DNA from: Hippopus hippopus
Taxonomy: Eukaryota > Mollusca > Bivalvia > Cardiida > Cardiidae
NCBI GenBank assembly: GCA_946811185.2
Contig: OX328112.1
Coordinates: forward strand, 33,635,562 to 33,699,561
Direction: 5' to 3'
DNA: 64,000 nt
Part shown: positions 57,966 through 64,000 of the stretch, piece after piece
Position numbering within the stretch: position 1 is the stretch's first letter
How the letters are laid out: each line of letters begins with the position of its first letter
Notes under the pieces: model-generated
What the model was told of the DNA's origin: nothing
Databases searched by the model: none
Seen by the model: the letters and a program-made list of their open reading frames with translations, nothing else
Program-made: the position numbers and the translations under genes

Positions 57966-58898
57966 TTAATGAAGATGTCGTTTAACATATGTTTCCTTTC
58001 TACACATGGGTCATTTATATAAATCATCTTTATCACATGAGTCACATATAGATATATGCCCACACTCGCAAAATAATACATTAGGTCTATTTTCATTACA
58101 TATGATGCATAAATCCTCTAAAAATGTTTTGGTTTCTTGAATTTTTTTTGGTTTGTTATTTAATTCCTCTATTTCACTATCATTGTGTATATAGTTATTA
58201 GATAACTCTCCATCACTCTCATCATCTGATGTTAGTTCTTCTTCTTCATCTTTATAAGCATAATTAGTTCTATCACTTCTTCTCATTAATAATCTCATTC
58301 CATACCAAAAACTACTATAAAATAAATCTTCACTACTACTTACAATAAAACTTTTACTTTCTATTGAAAAGTTCTCATCCATTTCAATATTAAATGATAT
58401 GATTGGATATAATCTAAAACCAGGTTGACAGGATTGTCTATTATCATTATCAATTAAATCAACCAAAGCTTTTTCATAATCACCAATGAAATTATCACTT
58501 TCAATAAATGGTATTTGAATAACATTAAAAACACCATCATTTGGGTAATAATAAGGACTTGTGGGAGGAAAATATGAGTTTGGTAAACCTATAAAAATAG
58601 TTGTTGCTGCAAGGGGAGAGATAGGTTCAGGTTTATTTAACTTTTCTATACTATATAAGTAATAACTCAATGGTCTTATTCTTTTAAATAAATAAATTAT
58701 ATCACGCTTTTGTATATCATCATCTATTTCATCTGTTAATTTTATTCGATAAAACTTATTAACTGGGAAATAAATACTTAATGTATTATGTTTATTCTCA
58801 ACACATTTTACTATTTTATCATAATCTTCATACCATAATTTACGTAACACACTATTAGAATATTTTTCAAGATGTATATTATGTAATTGTATACTCAT
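57966..58898 (-). pseudogene. RING-finger protein, cut by a stop in the zinc site
   Basis: 295 codons to the TGA at 58011. The N-terminal 200 residues are unrecognised and beta-rich, followed by an acidic stretch (EEEELTSDDESDGE) and a C-terminal C3HC4 RING (LCIICNEN, CECGHISICDSC). The last Cys pair is missing because the codon for its first cysteine is TGA. The same frame continues directly with PMCRK and ends at 57966. RING proteins of this form are E3 ubiquitin ligases, here perhaps acting against host defences. Start motif TATTATAAAAAAAATG. Confidence 0.75.
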
Positions 58899-58957
58899 TT
58901 TTTTTATAATATTTCTTTATAATTCAAAGGAAAAAATTCAAAAATTTTTTTCCTGGT

Positions 58958-59371
58958 AGTAAATAAAATTCATATAATTGAATTATAGTTAGGTTCATCC
59001 ATATAAGTATGTTATGCATATAATATACAGACCATGCATATTATATGTAGTATTACTTAGCCAATTAGTCAAGTCACTCAGTCACTCACTGACACACAAA
59101 ATTGGTAAAGTGATGTGTGCCGGGAATCATGCATTGAGTCATCAATGCGTAACAGATGTTGATGGGTAAAAGTAGTTAGTAGACTGGGGCCGCCGTGCAA
59201 TAGAGCAGTGGGTTAAGTGATTAGAGGCATCAATTGATGTGTTGATTAGCGTTTTGACCCAGTTTCAACATTTTTGTTTTTTAAATTTGAGGATTTAAAA
59301 ATTAAAAAAAAACAAAAAAACAAAAAAATTTAAAAAATTTAAAAAAATTAAAAAATTTAAAAAAACAAAAA

Positions 59372-59404
<33 letters not shown>

Positions 59405-59430
59405 CCGGAAAGGGTAAATTAATATCTACT
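58958..59430 (-). repeat. Right terminal inverted repeat of the Polinton
   Basis: About 473 bp, inverse of 43583-44032. The difference in length comes from the A/T homopolymer stretch (59305-59400). Ends with TACCC... to AGTAGATATT in inverse. Confidence 0.95.
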
Positions 59431-59522
59431 CATAGTTCCATGAACAGAATTTTTTTTTTTTTTTTGGTAAGTGACTTAATGTTGTTGAATTGCTGTCACT
59501 TTAAAGTCTATCTCTTTAGCTA

Positions 59523-60595
59523 TTGGTTGCAATGGCACAGGCCCTCAGTGAAAAGGAATTGATTGCTGCTTTAGAATCTAAGGGGACGTATGTTGTAACC
59601 AGAAAGGGTCCTCCACCTATGTCTGCACCACCTAGCTTAACTGAACCTGAGTATCCCCCTATGTCCGATCCATTCAACCAAACCATGCCAAAGTATTTAC
59701 CAGGTAAGCCTGATCAGTTTCATTTACATGATATTCCACCCCTTGCTGGTCGAGGTGCCCAATTGTTGGAGACCTCTACCCCCATGAAACCCATCAATTT
59801 GAGGAATTTGGTCCCAATACCAGCCGGTCGTGGGGGCAAACCTGTTCACAAACCTACCCATGTTGACTTCACCCCTTTTCCAGATAATGACACCATCCAT
59901 TATGCTGTTGCAGCTGCAGCACCATTGCAAAAAATCCCATTTTTTTCTGGTGATGATCAGAAGGGTGATGTAACGTATTTGGAATGGAGATTTGAAATAA
60001 GGTGTTTAATGCATGACATTAAATGCTAGGTCAGTCATGGTCAGTCTGGGAGAGAATGCCCCAGTAGATGCAATCCTGTCAAAGTTAGACAAATTATTTG
60101 GCGATGTCTCAACACCTGGTATGGTCATGCAAGAGTTCTTTAACTCTTATCAGAAACCAGATGAATCAGTGACCAGGTTTGGTTGTAGGCTAGAATGTTT
60201 ACTTAGGCTAGCCCTGGGTACCGGTCAGTTGGATAAGAATGCAATGAACTGTTTTCTGAGACACAAATTCTGGACCTCTTTGGCTTCAGAGAAATTAGAG
60301 TCAAACTCGTCACAAGTATGACGAAATTACTGACTATAATGAGCTAATCAGACAGATTAGATCAGTTGAGAAAGAGATGGAAGTTATTTCTGCAGTTCAA
60401 CCTTCTTCTAAGAAGGCAGCACACCATCCTGTTCTTGCAGAATCTCAGACTTCTGACTTAGAGAAAAGATTTGATCTTAAACTTGAAGGTTTGGAGAAAC
60501 GTATTAACTCCAAAATTGATGACAAATTTGGTCAGATTATGCAAAAACTAAGTTCCTTACCCAGCAACGTGCCTACCACTGAAACACAAGCACAT
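59523..60595 (+). pseudogene. gag: Gypsy/PNMA-type gag, frameshifted and truncated
   Basis: Starts at 59523 or, more likely, 59532 (MAQALSEKELIAALESKGTY). A Pro-rich N-terminal part precedes FFSGDDQKGDVTYLEWRFEI, the start of the Gag capsid fold of Ty3/Gypsy and PNMA-like proteins. The rest is in two other frames (60013-60321: ILSKLDKLFGDVSTPGMVMQ, DESVTRFGCRLECLL, NCFLRHKFWTSL; and from about 60310: DYNELIRQIRSVEKEMEV, DLKLEGLEKRI). About 25 residues around 60,020 are missing. It ends abruptly in antisense 18S rRNA at about 60,596. No pol follows. Confidence 0.8.
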
Positions 60596-60868
60596 AAGTT
60601 GTCCAGAGTTCACCAAAATCATGTTGGTTTCGGGCTAACAAGTGCGCTCCTCTCCTCCCTACCAGAGGGAAGATTGCGAAGCTCTTTCATGCATGTATTA
60701 GCTCTAGAATTGCCACAGTTGTCCAAGTAGAATGCCCAGCTTCCTAGGAATCATAACTGAATTAATGAGCCGTCCGCAGTCTCGCCCCCACAATGGAAGG
60801 GCCGTACTTAGACTTGCATGGCTTGATCTTTAAGACAAGCATATAATTACTGGCAGGATCAACCAGGT
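60596..60868 (-). rRNA. 5' fragment of 18S rRNA, truncated and diverged
   Basis: On the - strand, 60868 downward reads ACCTGGTTGATCCTGCCAGT, the universal 5' end of eukaryotic 18S rRNA, followed by ATATGCTTGTCTTAAAGAT, 'aagccatgcaagtctaagta' and, further on, 'caattctagagctaatacatgc'. About 270 nt are present; then the gag sequence begins. Several normally invariant positions are changed (for example in the stretch that usually reads GAAACTGCGAATGGCTC). It cannot make a functional rRNA and may be a displaced rDNA pseudocopy. Confidence 0.85.
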
Positions 60869-62585
60869 CGCAGTCCAAACGACTACTCCCTTTCGTCTGC
60901 CGCCGCCAGCACGGGTCCAGCCGATACAACAAAAAGCAACAAAGTTTTCGTTCGCTCTCGGGGACTCGGCCATTCAGTCAGCTTTGTGTGTTTCTTATTT
61001 CCACATATCATTACGTATTTCTTTACTCAACTGCCTCGCCCACGTTCGCTGCAAGTAGCAGTAGACACATTCTGGACGGGCTCCCAGGTGCGCTCAGACC
61101 TCATCTAGCTGTTTTTCATTCTCTCAAATCTCTTTTATCTCTCAAGAACTGCTGTTGCAGGCGATGGCCAGAAGTTCACAGGTACCTCCCCGGCGAACCA
61201 TAATCCAGCTTCGCCATGCCCTCACGATCATCGGGCAACCCCAGTGTTAGGGGACGCCATCAAGTTGCAAGGAACATTCAATAGGACGCCCAACAGCCGT
61301 CCACCTGCCCGTCAAGGCTGCAGGCGGGTCCACGGAGATATCAGCGTACCTTCTGTACTCTCACTCTAGCGACAAGGATGCCTTTGCCAAAGTACCGCTG
61401 CACACTCCAGGCCGAAACCTGTGTCCCTGTGCCTTTTGACACGAGAGTCAGAGCCGGCAGAAGAAGCAGCACTTTTTGAAATGACGGTGACCATCAGCAG
61501 TCCGCAACACCCCATGCAGGGAGTTTCTAGGCACTTACCATCATTTCATCGTGCACGCCGTGCCGTCCCCGTATCCTCGCTCCGAAAACAGGGCGAGGGC
61601 TTCGCATCCGTCAACACTCAACGAGCAATGCCACAGTGCAGCCCCGTCTCAAACCCAGCTCATGTGCAGTCAGACACTCAAAGGTACTATGCCAAAATTT
61701 TCCACCAAACGGTGTCTCCACGCATTCGCGTGGTCAACTTTTTTCATCGACAATGGTGACTGTCTGCAGAGGTGTGGGGAGTTTTTCAGCACGTACCGTC
61801 TTTTGTGACTGTGCACGCCGTGCCGTCCCTGTATCAGTTTCGCATCCGTCAGCACAGAACGAGCGATGCCGCAGCGCAGCTCAGTCTCGAACCCCAGCTC
61901 AGTGCAGACAGACACTCGGAGTGACGTTGGCCAGAACCGAAGTCACCTCCAGGCTGACCGTCCCCCCTCCAGAAACAACGGTGGCCATCAGCAGAGTTGC
62001 CTCCGCAACAGCCCGTGTGGGGATTTTCTAGGCATGTACCATCGTTTCACTGTTCACCCAGTATCCTCGCCCCGAAGACAGGGCGAGGGCTTTCATCAGT
62101 CAGCACAGAATGAGCGATGCCGCAGTGCAGCTCCGTCTCGAACCCAGCTCAAGTGCAGTCAGACACTCGGAGCGACGTTGGTCAGACCCGAAGTCACCTC
62201 CAGATTGACCGTCCTCCTCTACATAGGCAATTCTACTTCAAAGGTAGTATGCCAAAATTTGCCACCAAACGGTGTCTCCACACATGAGGTTAAGTCTCTC
62301 AATGACAGTGACCGTCTGCAGAGTTTCTGGGCACTTACCCGTCATTCATAACTGCCCGCCTTGTTGGCCCCGTCGGCTGGCCCCGAAGACAGGGCAAGGG
62401 CTTGGCTTCCGTCAGCACAGAACGAGTGATGCCGCAGTACAGCTCCATCTCGAACCCTAGCTCAAGTCCAGACAGACACTCGGAGCGACGTTTGTCAGCA
62501 CCACCAGACTGACTATCCACCACTTTGTTGACGATTCTACCTCAACTCCAGTATGCCAAAATTTGCCACCAAACGGTGTCTCTGA
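60869..62585 (-). other. External-transcribed-spacer-like region with four long repeats
   Basis: On the - strand this is the sequence upstream of the 18S 5' end, so it corresponds to 5' ETS or promoter-proximal spacer. From about 61546 it contains four imperfect repeats of about 240-310 bp, marked by 'acgagc.atgcc.cagtgcag' near 61620, 61860, 62110 and 62425 and by 'gtatgccaaaatttgccaccaaacggtgtctc'. No protein-coding signal. Relatively GC-rich compared with the rest of the window. Confidence 0.6.
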
Positions 62586-62589
62586 GCAT

Positions 62590-64000
62590 TATACCCTGAC
62601 AGAGTCGTTGAGCAAGCTGGCCTAGGAAACGCGATAGTAATAGTCAGGTCAGACCCTGACCTCTCTAATGGTATCAAGAATTCCCAGCTGCGTCGTCTGT
62701 CGATGGAGCTATGGCAGTGTCCATGTCTGAGGAGCACTCTGGAGGTTCCCAAGTACTATTCTTTCGACTCTGACGGACTCGCTGAGCGAGCTGGCCTGGG
62801 AAACGTGATAGTTATAGTCAGCTGGTACCCTGACTTCTCTAACGGTATCAAGAATTCCCAGCTGCGACGTCTGTGGACCAAGCTACGGCCGGTGCTCAAG
62901 TCTGAGGAGCACTCTGGAGGTACCTCATGCTTCTGTTTCAACTCTGACGGACTCGCTGAGCGAGCTGGCCTATGAAACGCAATAGTTGTAGTCAGCTCAG
63001 ATCCTGACCTCTCCAACGGTATCAAGAATTCTGAGATGCGTCGTCTGTTGACGGAGCTAGGGCCGGTGTTCAAGTCTGAGGAGCACTCTGGATGTACCCC
63101 TGTACTACTGTTTCGACTCTGATGGACTCGCTGAGCGAGCTGGCCTGAGAAACGCGATAGTAATAGTCAGCTGAGACCCTGACCTCTCTAACGGTATCAA
63201 GAATTCCCAGCTGCGTCATCTGTGGACGGAGCTACGGCAGTGTCTATGTCTGAGGAGCACTCTGGAGGTACCCCATACTACATTTTCGACCCTGACGGAC
63301 TCGCTGAGCGAGATGGCCTAGGAAACGCGACAGTTATATTCAGCTCAGACCCTGACTTTTCAAACGGTATCAAGAATTCCCGGCTGCGTCGTCTCTCGAC
63401 AGAGCTACGGCAGTGTCAATGTCTGGGGAGCACTCTGTAGGTACCACAGGACTACTCTTTTGATGGAGCAACGGGCAGTGTTCAAGTCTGAGGAGCAATC
63501 TGGAGGTACCACGTACTACTGTTTCGATTCTGGCGGACTCGCTGAGCGAGCTGGCCTAAGAAACGCGTCAGCTCAGACATTGACCTCTATAACGGTATCA
63601 AGAATTCTCAGATGCATCGTCTGTGGACGGAGCTACAGGCGGTGTTCAGATCTGTGGAGCAGTCTGGAGGTACCCCAGTATTACAGTTTCGACTCTGACG
63701 GACTCGCTGAGCAAACTGGCCTGAGAAACGCGATAGTTATAGTCAGCTGAGACCCCGACCTGTCTAACAGTATCAAAAATTCCCAGCTGCGTCGTCTGTG
63801 GACGGAGCTACGGCTGTGTCTATGTCTGAGGAGCACTCTGGAGGTACCCGATACTACTGTTTCGACTCTGACGGACTCGCTGAGCGAGCTGGCCTGGGAA
63901 ACGTGATAGTAAAAGTTAGCTCAGACCCTGACCTCTCTAACGGTATCAAGAATTCCCGCTCCGTCGTCTGTAAACGGAGCTACGGGTGGTGTTCAAGTCT
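62590..64000 (+). repeat. 175-bp tandem array, rDNA intergenic-spacer type
   Basis: 'ctgaggagcactctggaggta' recurs near 62727, 62902, 63076, 63251, 63425, 63487, 63653 and 63827 (one short unit of about 62 bp), and the array continues past the window. Each unit carries 'gactctgacggactcgctgagcgagctggcctg' and 'ggtatcaagaattcccagctgcg'. Placed upstream of ETS and 18S, it has the position of Pol I spacer or enhancer repeats. Open frames in it are by-products. Confidence 0.85.

Larger units (their letters stand above)
43583..59430. mobile_element. Polinton/Maverick (adintovirus-like) element, 15.85 kb
   Basis: It has terminal inverted repeats starting AGTAGATATTAATTTACCC at both ends and a perfect 6-bp target duplication CATAGT (43577-43582 and 59431-59436). 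Content is the full Polinton set: protein-primed DNA polymerase B, integrase, packaging ATPase, adenain-like protease, double-jelly-roll major capsid and penton-like capsid, plus accessory proteins. Genes on the left two thirds run on the - strand and those on the right on the + strand, diverging at about 54,785, with a final - strand RING gene at the right. The two terminal repeats are almost identical, which suggests a recent insertion, yet three genes carry breaks. Confidence 0.97.

Noticed and set aside
59724..59930. Minus-strand frame opposite gag
   Set aside because: Shadow of the gag pseudogene.
62537..63750. Repeated 70-105 codon frames on both strands
   Set aside because: By-products of the 175-bp spacer repeat. 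Their similarity reflects the DNA repeat, not protein selection.

Overview
The window reads as nuclear DNA of a marine or freshwater invertebrate, most likely a heterodont bivalve mollusc. The evidence is an intron-rich metazoan gene, dense AT-rich introns packed with small transposons and tRNA-headed SINEs, a Ty3/Gypsy element, a Polinton and an rDNA fragment. Species assignment is inference from repeat character only.

Layout. 1-8,700: tandem repeats (about 165 and 145 bp units), a tRNA-SINE with target duplication, a TA-flanked inverted-repeat element and otherwise featureless AT-rich sequence. 8,713-23,578 (possibly to 27,858): the 3' part of an ACAD10/ACAD11-type acyl-CoA dehydrogenase gene on the + strand. 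Ten exons can be joined with consistent splice sites and phase, and the last ends in a peroxisomal SKL signal. A second, equally long, homologous last exon ending in AKL lies 4 kb downstream. The introns hold about 25 copies of a hairpin MITE with TTAA-type ends, a complete but dead Tc1 element, SINEs and a 158-bp tandem array. 25,850-34,500: decayed repeats, including the 5' end of an LTR element with a tRNA-Pro-like primer-binding site and a 2.2 kb inverted-repeat element. 31,458-41,984: a Ty3/Gypsy element on the - strand (LTR, protease, RT/RNase H, integrase, PHD finger) that carries an extra ORF with a C2H2 finger and a TatD-type nuclease in the position where env would sit. It is broken by stops, frameshifts and nested insertions.

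43,583-59,430: a 15.85 kb Polinton/Maverick (adintovirus-like) element with about 450-470 bp terminal inverted repeats and a perfect 6-bp target duplication (CATAGT). It encodes protein-primed DNA polymerase B, a SAP/NUMOD1 protein, double-jelly-roll major capsid, penton-like capsid, several small virion-like proteins, a packaging ATPase, zinc ribbon, phospholipase A2, chromodomain integrase, adenain-like protease, a phage-fibre-like repeat protein and a RING protein. Most of its genes start a few bases after a TATAA-A(n)-ATG motif, which suggests a common, nearly leaderless promoter. Breaks in the ATPase, in the zinc ribbon-PLA2-integrase gene and in the RING protein mean this copy is probably not autonomous as it stands.

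59,437-64,000: the Polinton sits just upstream of a decayed Gypsy-type gag. The gag runs directly into an antisense 5' fragment of 18S rRNA (about 270 nt), followed by transcribed-spacer-like repeats and a 175-bp repeat array typical of an rDNA intergenic spacer. Two copies of the same 175-bp repeat also lie to the left of the Polinton (42,600-42,960), so Polinton and gag appear to be embedded in a displaced rDNA-spacer region.
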